64,000 nucleotides of DNA from Lasioglossum baleicum (taxonomy: Eukaryota; Arthropoda; Insecta; Hymenoptera; Halictidae). The notes beneath the pieces are model-generated. The model saw nothing but the letters and a program-made list of their open reading frames with translations. It had not been told where the DNA came from and did not search any database. This document shows, piece after piece, positions 18,898 through 30,240 of this stretch; the first letter of the stretch is position 1, and each line of letters starts with the position of its first letter. The translations under genes were made by a program, and so were the position numbers. The stretch spans positions 62,001 through 126,000 of the forward strand of contig NW_027469338.1 in the NCBI RefSeq assembly GCF_051020765.1, written 5' to 3'.

Positions 18898-20102
18898 TTT
18901 CCCGACTCATTTCTATTGTAATATTCGCGGCGGCGACATTCGTGTATGTCATGTCCCGTGCGCTTACAATATTTACAATACTTCTGATTCTCCGTAGGAA
19001 AGCGATCGCGACCTGGGGACTGGGAAGCGCGATCTTCGCGTTTATACGTTTCGCGCTGATTTGATTGCGACGGTTCGTGACGTCGCGGAGGAGGAGAGCG
19101 ATACGCGTCTCTGTTATCGGGTTTCCTGTCTCGCCAGGATTCACGAGGTGAAAAGGAAGGTCGTTGATCTTTCCTTTCCGAAGATCTGTTGCGCTGCTCT
19201 GGCGCATTCCTATCATAAGAAGAGTTGCTTGATCGCTCTGGTGTGCGATTACGAGAGTCGGAGAATGCAACGCGGCGTCCGTCGTCGCGATAACGAACAC
19301 GGTCAAGCTCGTACTGTTTGTACGCGGTTACTGCTTCGTCGAATATTTTCTGTAATTCGAGTGACGCGCAGAGCCTGACCTCGGCTCGAAGCGCTGGGAT
19401 AAGACCACGCATGAAACAATCAACTGTGAATTTATCAATCTCGTCTAGATTGGGGACCCCGCGGCCTGAATCTATGATCGCCGTTCTAAGGTCCTTTACT
19501 CGCGTAATATAATTCAACACGTGCTCGGACTGTCCCTGGTGTATCGAAGCTAATTCTCCGCGATACTGATCGATGAATTTATATGGGCCTAGTACATCTT
19601 TCAGGCGGTTGCACAATTCAGAGATTTTGTTAATATTTACGTCTTCAATCGCGGCGTATGCCTGTCCTCTAAGCTTATTGCATACTAATCTAGTGAGGGT
19701 ACGCTCAGCTGTGGCTGGAACAGCCTCCAAGGCTCGCTTGCACGCGCGAACGAATTGTAGCACGGTTATGGAGGTGCCGTCAAAGGTAGGCACAAGTTCA
19801 ACCGCTTGTTTAACGGTGAAATTCGAAGAATCGTGCATTATGGGTTCGCGGGGCGCAACGACTGGGCTAGCTGGAATTGATTGAGAATCTCTGGCCGATC
19901 GGATTTCTGCTATCTCGCGGCGTATATCCTCGTACGTTTCTCTCTGCTCACGCGTTTCTGTTTCGTATTGCAATTTGAGTTGAGTCAACGCGGCGGTTTG
20001 ATTAATGAGAGCTGCTTCTCTACGAGCTAAATCTTTCTGGAATTCAATTAATTCCTCTTCCGTAGGAGGAACCTTCTTTCTAGCCTCGCTACGCGTTTCC
20101 AT
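18795..20102 (-). CDS. gag: Gag, family A (435 aa), in an A-env copy
   Basis: Intact and same length as the A1 Gag. Diagnostic residues match the A-pol type (EPSQSN, GRDRF, PTENQ). It also shares with the neighbouring A2 a Lys in NINKISEL that A1 and the other A-env copies lack. An env-type element therefore carries a pol-type gag, which suggests recombination between the two forms. Confidence 0.92.
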   Translation of the reverse strand: METRSEARKKVPPTEEELIEFQKDLARREAALINQTAALTQLKLQYETETREQRETYEDIRREIAEIRSARDSQSIPASPVVAPREPIMHDSSNFTVKQAVELVPTFDGTSITVLQFVRACKRALEAVPATAERTLTRLVCNKLRGQAYAAIEDVNINKISELCNRLKDVLGPYKFIDQYRGELASIHQGQSEHVLNYITRVKDLRTAIIDSGRGVPNLDEIDKFTVDCFMRGLIPALRAEVRLCASLELQKIFDEAVTAYKQYELDRVRYRDDGRRVAFSDSRNRTPERSSNSSYDRNAPEQRNRSSERKDQRPSFSPRESWRDRKPDNRDAYRSPPPRRHEPSQSNQRETYKREDRASQSPGRDRFPTENQKYCKYCKRTGHDIHECRRREYYNRNESGNESSLPTNATKGREASQENRQKATQLAVISDDQQ

Positions 20103-20457
20103 GATTGCGTCGCTTGAAAATTTCTAAGTATGAAATTCGCGAAAAATAATCCGACTATATAACGTGGGCGAAGGGGCGTTTTCTAAACCGCCCGTCGCAC
20201 TTTAACGTTCACTAAAACTCTCGATGAATTTGTACTGAGTACGAACATCGCGAAAAATAATTTGAGTATGTAACGTGGGCGAAAGGGCATTTCCTTCACT
20301 GCCCGTCGCACTTTTAACTGACACTATGCTTTCACGGACTCTAAGTCTACTGCGTTAAATTGTCAAACAATGATGGAACGCGCAGGGGTTCGCGTGCTAA
20401 CACTGATTCTATTTTTATTCCTCGATGCCGTGCTTCTAACATCGGTGACCAACGAGT

Positions 20458-20584
20458 GTCCTACCGACTGCGCCAAATTTGTCACAACAAATTTTGGCAG
20501 AGGTAGGACACATGACGTATCCTACAAAAGTGTTGACGGTGTCTCTAACATCGGTGACCAACGAGTGTCCTACCGACTGCGCCA
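20458..20584 (-). other. Doubled PBS (tRNA-Ser), antisense
   Basis: The PBS nearest the LTR is at 20567-20584 and the second at 20458-20475, with the inverted partial copy between them, as in A1. A-env RNA would be primed like A-pol RNA. Confidence 0.88.
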
Positions 20585-20588
20585 AATT

Positions 20589-21406
20589 TGTCACGTCCTG
20601 GCGGGGCTATAAGAGCAAGAGAAGAGAATACCGCGGCCCGGCTACTCTGCTCTTCCACTGACTGACATTTAATAAAAGTGTTGGTCTTTTTATCAACAGA
20701 CTAGGACCCGATGCCGACACCTGCATGCGACCTTACACAGATGAATGATGCACGCGACCCTGAAACATACGCGATAATATGTTCCACTTACTTTTACGCT
20801 TCGCTTGTTTGTCGATTGACACAAGAAATGGGTTCGCAACGGATGAACAGCTACGGTTGCGCTGATGGCCTTGAATTCGGTCCGCTCTGCTTGACAGGCG
20901 TTGATCCAAATGGCTGGAAACGACCTTCAAGGATTGACGACTGCGCCAAATTCTGTCACGTCAATATTTGGCAGGAACGACCTCCAATGGTTGACAGCTG
21001 GCGGCTACGGTATTGTAGCCGGATGCGCTCGTTGAGGAAACGGGCGTGGACGCTGTACGATACCGTGAATCTAACTCACGAATATCGTCCGCGTGATTGA
21101 CGATATTTTAATTAGCGAAAACGGGCGTGGACGCTGTGCGATCCCGTGAATTTATCTCGCGAATATCGTCCGCGTGGTTGACGATATTTTGATTCGAGAA
21201 AACGGACGTGGATGCTGCGGAGCTTGCTATGCGAGCAAGTCTATCACTATCGCGCACGTACGCGAACACGTTGAAACAGGAAATTGAATAAGGAATACTA
21301 TTCGCGAACTTTCCAGTGAGAACTCTATCTCTAACTAACAACGTGTCACTTCAAACTACGAAGTTAGGAGCAAGGAAATAATAATTGGGATTTAGATTGA
21401 CTCTGG
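20589..21406 (-). repeat. LTR-A, antisense, 3' half only
   Basis: It starts with the LTR 3' terminus (TGTCACG, plus-strand reading) and runs to ...ACTCTGG, where the sense LTR of A2 begins. The same LTR position is cut in the opposite orientation at 35075. Confidence 0.92.
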
Positions 21407-23207
21407 TGTGACGTCGGTCGCACCTCCGACGTTAGCTTTAAGACTACATGTAAAATTAGATACATAAGAGCGAGCGTTCCCCTTTAAAGATTCCAAAACT
21501 CCTAAAAATCCTTCATAACAATGAATCCTTAACACCACGTACATCTGACTGAAATCCATCAACATAACCTAAAATCCAAAATCTGTCAAAATCCTAAAAT
21601 AGCCAAAAATGGCCCAAACTCGAAGATTGAAATATCATTGGACTCGTGAGCGAAAATCATGAAACTAACCTAAAAATTTGTAGGTTATGTTCTCAATTCG
21701 CGTTTGTTTAGACTTTACCAAAATTTCGATTTTTGGTAATTTTCAAAAGTACTTAGAATATTTTCAAACATATGATCGGTCGACAAATGATGTCAACTAA
21801 TCATATGACATATAAAATTTACATCGAAACGCCTTGCAAGAGCAAGCGCTCGAAAATATTCTAAGTCCCAATTTATTTAAATAAATAAATAGGTACGCCA
21901 ATGGTTACCACTTAATTTTCGAGTCCTGCACCACTGGGAACGAAAACTGCTGACTCTAGTGCGGCGGCCATCGCGCTGTTTACGACGAAGACCGGCACAA
22001 AGAGGACACGGTCCCCTTTTGCGACGTCAGCATTTTTCGGACGAACGTTGTTCGTCGACGAACGTTCGATTCTCCCCAGTCCTCTCCAGGGACCCGAGTG
22101 GGTCAGTCGAGTTTTCGTCAATCTTCCAAGTCCAGACTATTTAGACATAGTCTTTCCAAATCCAGATTGTTTAGACACAATCTTTCCAAATCCATACTGT
22201 TTAGACACAGTCCCTAATACCATTCAATAATATCTTATTCTTATTCGTTTAATTCAAACATTACTTCGTTTATTCAATTAAACATTTTTATTGCGTTTCA
22301 TATTTCGTACTTAGTACGTATTTCGATTTCGTTAATAATAAGCATCTTTACCTTTGTATTCTTTTACGTTTATAATATACTTTGTTTTACCAGAGTCAAT
22401 CTAAATCCCAATTATTATTTCCTTGCTCCTAACTTCGTAGTTTGAAGTGACACGTTGTTAGTTAGAGATAGAGTTCTCACTGGAAAGTTCGCGAATAGTA
22501 TTCCTTATTCAATTTCCTGTTTCAACGTGTTCGCGTACGTGCGTGATAGTGATAGACTTGCTCGCATAGCAAGCTCCGCAGCATCCACGTCCGTTTTCTC
22601 GAATCAAAATATCGTCAACCACGCGGACGATATTCGCGAGATAAATTCACGGGATCGCACAGCGTCCACGCCCGTTTTCGCTAGTTAAAATATCGTCAAT
22701 CACGCGGACGATATTCGTGAGTTAGATTCACGGTATCGTACAGCGTCCACGCCCGTTTCCTCAACGAGCACATCCGTCTACAATACCGTAGCCGCCAGCT
22801 GTCAACCATTGGAGGTCGTTCCTGCCAAATATTGACGTGACAGAATTTGGCGCAGTCGTCAATCCTTGAAGGTCGTTTCCAGCCATTTGGATCAACGCCT
22901 GTCAAGCAGAGCGGACCGTATTCAAGGCCATCAGCGCAACCGTAGCTGTTCATCCGTTGCGAACCCATTTCTCGTGTCAATCGACAAACAAGCGAAGCGT
23001 AAAAGTAAGTGGAACATATTATCGCGTATGTTTCAGGGTCGCGTGCATCATTCATCTGTGTAAGATCGCATGCAGGTGTCGGCATCGGGTCCTAGTCTGT
23101 TGATAAAAAGACCAACACTTTTATTAAATGTCAGTCAGTGGAAGAGCAGAGTAGCCGGGCCGCGGTATTCTCTTCTCTTGCTCTTATAGCCCCGCCAGGA
23201 CGTGACA
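21407..23207 (+). repeat. LTR-A, 5' LTR of A2 (1801 bp, three hairpin units)
   Basis: Full LTR with exact termini and the three-unit TTTAGACA array, matching in length the LTRs of the complete A-env. It contains the HSE, the fossil LTR-end/PBS and the paired 9-bp hairpins. Confidence 0.93.
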
Positions 23208-23211
23208 AATT

Positions 23212-23338
23212 TGGCGCAGTCGGTAGGACACTCGTTGGTCACCGATGTTAGAGACACCGTCAACACTTTTGTAGGATACGTCATGTGTCCTACCTCTGCC
23301 AAAATTTGTTGTGACAAATTTGGCGCAGTCGGTAGGAC
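23212..23338 (+). other. Doubled PBS of A2
   Basis: PBS copies at 23212-23229 and 23321-23338 with an inverted partial copy between, as in A1. Confidence 0.88.
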
Positions 23339-23693
23339 ACTCGTTGGTCACCGATGTTAGAAGCACGGCATCGAGGAATAAAAATAGAATCAGTGTTAGC
23401 ACGCGAACCCCTGCGCGTTCCATCATTGTTTGACAATTTAACGCAGTAGACTTAGAGTCCGTGAAAGCATAGTGTCAGTTAAAAGTGCGACGGGCAGTGA
23501 AGGAAATGCCCTTTCGCCCACGTTACATACTCAAATTATTTTTCGCGATGTTCGTACTCAGTACAAATTCATCGAGAGTTTTAGTGAACGTTAAAGTGCG
23601 ACGGGCGGTTTAGAAAACGCCCCTTCGCCCACGTTATATAGTCGGATTATTTTTCGCGAATTTCATACTTAGAAATTTTCAAGCGACGCAATC

Positions 23694-25001
23694 ATGGAAA
23701 CGCGTAGCGAGGCTAGAAAGAAGGTTCCTCCTACGGAAGAGGAATTAATTGAATTCCAGAAAGATTTAGCTCGTAGAGAAGCAGCTCTCATTAATCAAAC
23801 CGCCGCGTTGACTCAACTCAAATTGCAATACGAAACAGAAACGCGTGAGCAGAGAGAAACGTACGAGGATATACGCCGCGAGATAGCAGAAATCCGATCG
23901 GCCAGAGATTCTCAATCAATTCCAGCTAGCCCAGTCGTTGCGCCCCGCGAACCCATAATGCACGATTCTTCGAATTTCACCGTTAAACAAGCGGTTGAAC
24001 TTGTGCCTACCTTTGACGGCACCTCCATAACCGTGCTACAATTCGTTCGCGCGTGCAAGCGAGCCTTGGAGGCTGTTCCAGCCACAGCTGAGCGTACCCT
24101 CACTAGATTAGTATGCAATAAGCTTAGAGGACAGGCATACGCCGCGATTGAAGACGTAAATATTAACAAAATCTCTGAATTGTGCAACCGCCTGAAAGAT
24201 GTACTAGGCCCATATAAATTCATTGATCAGTATCGCGGAGAATTAGCTTCGATACACCAGGGACAGTCCGAGCACGTGTTGAATTATATTACGCGAGTAA
24301 AGGACCTTAGAACGGCGATCATAGATTCAGGCCGCGGGGTCCCCAATCTAGACGAGATTGATAAATTCACAGTTGATTGTTTCATGCGTGGTCTTATCCC
24401 CGCGCTTCGAGCCGAGGTCAGGCTCTGCGCGTCACTCGAATTACAGAAAATATTCGACGAAGCAGTAACCGCGTACAAACAGTACGAGCCTGTCCGTGTT
24501 CGTTATCGCGACGACGGACGCCGCGTTGCATTCTCCGACTCTCGTAATCGCACACCAGAGCGATCAAGCAACTCTTCTTATGATAGGAATGCGCCAGAGC
24601 AGCGCAACAGATCTTCGGAAAGGAAAGATCAACGACCTTCCTTTTCACCTCGTGAATCCTGGCGAGACAGGAAACCCGATAACAGAGACGCGTATCGCTC
24701 TCCTCCTCCGCGACGTCACGAACCGTCGCAATCAAATCAGCGCGAAACGTATAAACGCGAAGATCGCGCTTCCCAGTCCCCAGGTCGCGATCGCTTTCCT
24801 ACGGAGAATCAGAAGTATTGTAAATATTGTAAGCGCACGGGACATGACATACACGAATGTCGCCGCCGCGAATATTACAATAGAAATGAGTCGGGAAACG
24901 AATCAAGCCTCTCGACAAACGCGACCAAAGGACGGGAGGCATCCCAAGAGAATCGCCAAAAGGCAACACAGCTGGCCGTCATCAGCGACGACCAGCAGTA
25001 G
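23694..25001 (+). CDS. gag: Gag, family A (435 aa), A2
   Basis: Open frame with the same domains as the A1 Gag. Differences include NINKISEL, EPVRV in place of ELDRV, and Ser for Pro in the frameshift stem region (SSLSTN), which turns one stem C-G pair into U-G. The slippery GGGAAAC is at 24893-24899. Confidence 0.93.
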   Translation: METRSEARKKVPPTEEELIEFQKDLARREAALINQTAALTQLKLQYETETREQRETYEDIRREIAEIRSARDSQSIPASPVVAPREPIMHDSSNFTVKQAVELVPTFDGTSITVLQFVRACKRALEAVPATAERTLTRLVCNKLRGQAYAAIEDVNINKISELCNRLKDVLGPYKFIDQYRGELASIHQGQSEHVLNYITRVKDLRTAIIDSGRGVPNLDEIDKFTVDCFMRGLIPALRAEVRLCASLELQKIFDEAVTAYKQYEPVRVRYRDDGRRVAFSDSRNRTPERSSNSSYDRNAPEQRNRSSERKDQRPSFSPRESWRDRKPDNRDAYRSPPPRRHEPSQSNQRETYKREDRASQSPGRDRFPTENQKYCKYCKRTGHDIHECRRREYYNRNESGNESSLSTNATKGREASQENRQKATQLAVISDDQQ

Positions 25002-28000
25002 ATGAAATTCGAGTAGATAGGAGAGATAACCCGGACGGTCAGCAGAATGAACGACCATCCGCGAAATTAGTCTCGGCAATAAATCTCGCGCCGGACTCCC
25101 CTATCCCTCGAATAAAAGCAAAATCGTCACTCTTCTCAAAAGAGTGTGAGTTCCTCTTGGACACCGGGTCCGAGGTCAACTTAATCCGAGCGTCTGGTAT
25201 CAAATCTGACGTTCATCTAAAAACTGACAGCGTCATACACGTCCATGGCGTGACAGAAGGAAAAATTGCGACCCTCGGTTATATCAATGCGGAGCTAGCA
25301 AATTCCATTAAAGTCACGCTACACGTTCTGCCTGACAGTTTTCCAATTAATATAGATGGTATCTTAGGCTCCCCCTTCTTCAGAGAGGGAGCAGAGATAT
25401 CATTTGCGAAGGAATGCGTAGAGTATAAAAACCTACGTATTCCCTTTTCGAATCCTCGGGAATATTCCATCGAAAGCCGTACCGCCGCCTGCATAGCCGT
25501 CAACGTAAAGGGCCCAAGCGAAGGGTATGTGCGAAAAGTAGATGTAAAACCCGATGTGTTCTTAGGTGATTGTTTAGTCACCAACCGTAACGGAAAGGCA
25601 TACCTGCGATGCTTTAACGCATCGTCCGAAGTGGCGTCCTTCTCCCTGCCTACGTTGGAGGTGGAAGAGATCGAGGTTCCCTTTTCGAATATTCAAGCCG
25701 AAGTCAATTCGGACTTATTCAATGCTCGTGCGTGCCGCGCGCACGAGACGATCGTTAACGATCAACTCGCGTCTTCTATTAATTCCGGTAACCATTCCGA
25801 CGATTCCGGTAGCCATCCCGATTCTTTAAATAATTCCGGTAACCATCCCGACGATTCCGGTAGCCATCCCGATCCTTTAAATAATTCCGGTAACCATTCC
25901 GACGATTCCGGTAGCCATCCCGATTCTTTAAATAATTCCGGTAACCATCCCGACGATTCCGGTAGCCATCCCGATTCTTTAAATAATTCTGGTAACCATC
26001 CCGACGATTCCGGTAGCCATCCCGATACTTTAAAGAATTCCGGTAACCATCCCGACGATTCCGGTAGCCATCCCGATTTCCTAAACAATTCCGGTAACCA
26101 TCCCGATCACTCATACTCGAAACCCCTTATGAAAGGCTTCGAATTCATACCCAAAAGGGTCCATTCCATTACCAAGTCCCGTAATGCTCGCGTTAATGAG
26201 CTTATGGAAACTATTCCCATGGATCACCTCGATCACGACGAGATAGACCATGTCAAATCTTTATTGGAGGAGAATAATGATCTTTTCCACCTTCAAGGGG
26301 ATGGTCTGGGGAAAACTAACGCTGTAACACATAAAATCCCCACGACGGACGACATCCCCGTACATACCAAGCAATACCGGTATCCGCCGATTCACAAAGA
26401 AGAGATCGACAAACAAATGTGTGAACTCTTACAAAATGATATAGTCGCACCCTCTAGTTCACCATATAACTCCCCTTTGTGGATCGTACCGAAGAAAGCG
26501 GATGCCGAAGGAAATAAGAAATGGAGAATGGTAATTGACTATCGCGCTTTAAACGAGAAGTCAATAGCAGACGCTTATCCACTGCCCAGCATAAACGAGA
26601 TCTTAGATCAGCTGGGTAGTGCCAAATATTTTAGCGTATTCGATCTGGCGAGCGGGTTTCACCAAATAGGCATGGAAAAGGAGGACGCCGCAAAAACCGC
26701 CTTCTCAACTCCGTTCGGACATTACCAGTATAATAGAATGCCGTTCGGATTGCGTAATGCGCCGGCTACGTTCCAGCGACTAATGGATACGATCCTAACC
26801 GGTCTCCAAGGTAACGAACTCTTCGTTTATCTTGACGATATAGTCATATACGCGCGTTCCCTAGAAGAACACAAAGCGAAATTTGATAAATTGGCTCGCC
26901 GATTGAGAGCCGCCAATTTGAAATTACAACCGTCTAAATGCGGGTTTTTGCACAGAGAGGTAGCTTACCTAGGACACCAGATTAGCGAAGATGGCGTACG
27001 GCCATGCCCTAAAAAAAATTAACGCGGTCCAAAATTATCCTCGACCGAAAAACGCAAAGAACGTCCGCGAATTTTTAGGTCTAGCGGGCTATTACCGCAG
27101 ATTCATAGATAGATTCGCTCATATTTCCAAACCCCTCACCCAACTCCTTACCAAGGACACGAAATTCGTGTGGGGGTCAAAGCAGGAGGAAGCCTTCGAG
27201 ACTTTACGACAGGCATTGTGTACGGAGCCTGTCCTCCAGTACCCAGATTTTGGGAAACCATTCAACGTAACGTGCGACGCCTCAGGGTACGCGATCGGCG
27301 CTGTCCTGAGCCAAGGCGACGTGGGAAAGGATCGCCCTATCGCGTACGCGTCACGTATCCTTCACGGCGCTGAACTAAACTACTCCACAATAGAAAAAGA
27401 GTGTTTAGCCATAATATTCGCCGTCCAATATTTCCGCCCGTACATTTACGGCAGGAAATTCTTGCTCATCACCGATCACAGACCGCTGGTGTGGATGACA
27501 TCCGTAAAGGATCCCACATCCCGGCTCCTCCGGTGGAGATTAAAATTGGCAGAGTTCGAATACCAGGTTATCTACAAACCTGGCAGAGCCAACTCTAATG
27601 CGGATGCCCTATCCCGGAATCCGGTGGCATTGCCCATCTCATGGACCGATTCAGAGGAAACGACTCTGCCTAGAACGCCATTGTCAAGCCCGGGGACTCC
27701 TCTTTTCGACGCACGCCGCAGGAAGAAAGATAGAGACGATTCAATTCTCATGCCCCCACCGAAGTCAATGCCCCAAAAAAAGAGAAGATCATCGGCAACT
27801 TCGTCACCGGGACCATCGATGGGTACGCCATCGCATTCTGATGACCCCCGCGCAGCATCCCCGCCTCTTATTTCAATCGCCGATCAAGGATTACTACGGG
27901 ATCTGGGAGTCGAAGAAACTCTTTCCTTTTCTCCTATATTTCCGCCTTCCTTGACCGGACCATATGTCTTCGATGAGCGAGAAGAGAGTATTCCCTCAGA

Positions 28001-30053
28001 AGAAGAAGAAGAAGAAGAAGAAGAAGAAGAAAGCAATCCTACACCACGTAGAAGAATAATTCATACAAGGGACCGATTAATAATGAGAAAGGACAATTTA
28101 GTTTGCTTCATAACGATGGACGGACGGCCCATCGATCTCGGGGCCGTAGATCTCTATAGACAAGGCAAACTGGCCAAATCCCAAGACTTACTCCTACATA
28201 GAGCTAGGGTAACAGATCACGGTAACTACAAATTAATCCAGATTCCGATTAAACAATCACCGCTTCATGAGGTATCTGCAGACGACCTCAAAGAATGTCT
28301 TAGAACGTTGATCGACGTTGTCAACGAGCTCGCGTTGGAATCCTTTTCAATCTCTAAAACATTCCTCGACCATTTGTCGAGAGAATACGTGATCAATCTA
28401 CTCACAGAAACATTCGAGGACACACCAGTCCAAATATTTCTCTGTTCGAACGAGGTCCAAATCCCCGCTGAGGATAGAAGGATGGAGATCATCACGGAGA
28501 ACCATGTATCAGCGTATGCCGGCCATAAAGGCATAACCAAGACATACAAAAGGATAAGAGAAAAATACTGGTGGAACAGCCTCAAAAAGGACGTAACCAA
28601 CTACGTTAACAATTGCCTGAGTTGCCAGCGTAACAAGTTAACAAGAGTAAAAACTCGCCTACCAATGAAGTTAACGGATACGCCCGGCAGGGCGTTTGAT
28701 AAGGTCTCACTAGACATCGTGGGACCATTACCCACTACCGAAGATGGCAACACGTATGTAATGACGATGCAAGACCTTCTTACAAAGTACTCCGTCGCAG
28801 TGCCGCTCAAATCTACCGACTCCGTCAGTACAGCAAACGCCTTCATCGACCACCTGATATGTCGCTTTGGAACGCCTAAGGCAATATTAACGGATCAAGG
28901 GACTAACTTCACAAGCTCCCTTATGAAGGCTATCGCAAAAAGATTCAGGATTACACGCCTCCAAACCACTGCTTTCCATCCACAAAGCAACGGATCCATT
29001 GAGAGATCGCATCATGTACTGACGGAATATTTGAAGCAGTACGTCAACAAAAATAATTGGGATAAATGGATAAACTTGGCAATGTTTAGCTACAATACCA
29101 GCGTACACGAGGGAACAGACTTCACCCCACACGAGTTGGTATTCGGTTCCCTGGCCCGTGTTCCTTCCTCTGATTCCCATCTCTACGAAGTAGAGAACGA
29201 GTCCTACGCAGGTTACCTCTTTGACCTACAAAGAAAGATAAGCGAGACACAATCCCGCGCGCGCGATAATTTAGTAGCGGCAAAGCAGAAATCAAAGACT
29301 TATTATGATAGGAAGATTAACCCCGTGCAGTTCACGGTAGGCGAACAGGTATACTTGTTAAAAGAACCTCGTAAAGGAAAATTCGACGCGCAATATACTG
29401 GACCGCATGAGATAATAGAAATGCTTGATACGAACAATGTCAAATTACGAATAGGAAACCATTTCAAAATTGTCCATGCAAATAAGATTAAACGTCTTCC
29501 AGGTAGCCCGAGACAGGACACGCGTCAGCGAAATATTGTAACTGCAAACTTAATCTCTGATCCTTCTAAGAAAGACGATAGCGAGCCAAGGGTCCAACCA
29601 GAGGAGTCAGCTTACGAGACTCTTCACTCCTCATCCGATCAAGCTCCGAGTCACATTGCGGATCCCATAGCTATCCACGACAGAAAGATGTGCGGACCGA
29701 TGGGAGGAAGACGGCCGACCGTGCTGAAAGCTCACCGATACATGAGACGATACAACAACACTATCTGTTACAATGGGATAGTTCGAGTGGCTTGCAACGG
29801 CAAGTTGCTGTGCCGCAACTGCAGCCAATACACCCAAATTGATAGAGTGGAACGATGGGAGCATCAGCGGATGTATAACATCCCAAATAGATGCGAGTAT
29901 TGTGGAATAAGGCTATGCACCGAAACACCAGTATTGGAGTGCATCCCTTGCGGACAGATTCTATCGGCAAGATGGATCGCACAACGGGACGACCCTGACT
30001 GGACATCCGATAGTTCCAGCGATGACACCGATTCAGACAATGGTGACATTTAA
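24899..30053 (+). pseudogene. pol: Pol of A2, frameshifted in RT
   Basis: Same domain order as A1. At 27011-27018 a run of eight A replaces seven in A1, just after the EDGVRPCPKK segment behind the RT palm. The first frame ends at 27022; the rest (RT thumb, RNase H, integrase, Cys-rich tail) is open from about 27010 to 30053. YLDD is in the first part. The linker has six 17-residue repeats. A genuine indel or a homopolymer read error would look the same. Confidence 0.9.
25781..26107 (+). repeat. 51-bp minisatellite, six units plus a partial
   Basis: Expanded version of the array at 6652. One unit reads DTLKNSGNHPDD, the last unit shared with A-env copies before pol and env sequences diverge. 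Confidence 0.92.
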
Positions 30054-30240
30054 GCGGCAGCTAGTGATAGTGCCAGTGTCGGAGAATTCCGAACCCGTCC
30101 TCCCTTGACGAAACGAACGTTAATTTGCGATTCCCTTGACCCAGCGTTGCGAGACAGGGATGACATTTCAGTGCATCCTGTCTACCGCCACCCAGAGGCA
30201 GAGATTCCACTGCGTGAAATCTCTTCTCTAAGGGGGGAGG

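Larger units (their letters stand above)
17235..20588 (-). mobile_element. Antisense A-env element, 5' internal part
   Basis: Read in reverse it gives PBS pair, leader, gag, frameshift site, protease and the start of env up to the signal-peptide region, then LTR-A. It has no RT, RNase H or integrase: protease runs straight into env. Its 5' LTR is at 20589-21406. Confidence 0.9.

Noticed and set aside
20711..21100. 129-codon ORF antisense to LTR-A, seen in several copies
   Set aside because: Truncated to 86 codons in the LTR at 10910 and disrupted in the one at 35075; no domain; overlaps the fossil PBS and hairpins.
26991..27022. Programmed frameshift within A2 RT
   Set aside because: A1 reads straight through with seven A, so the eighth A is a mutation or sequencing error, not a conserved recoding site.
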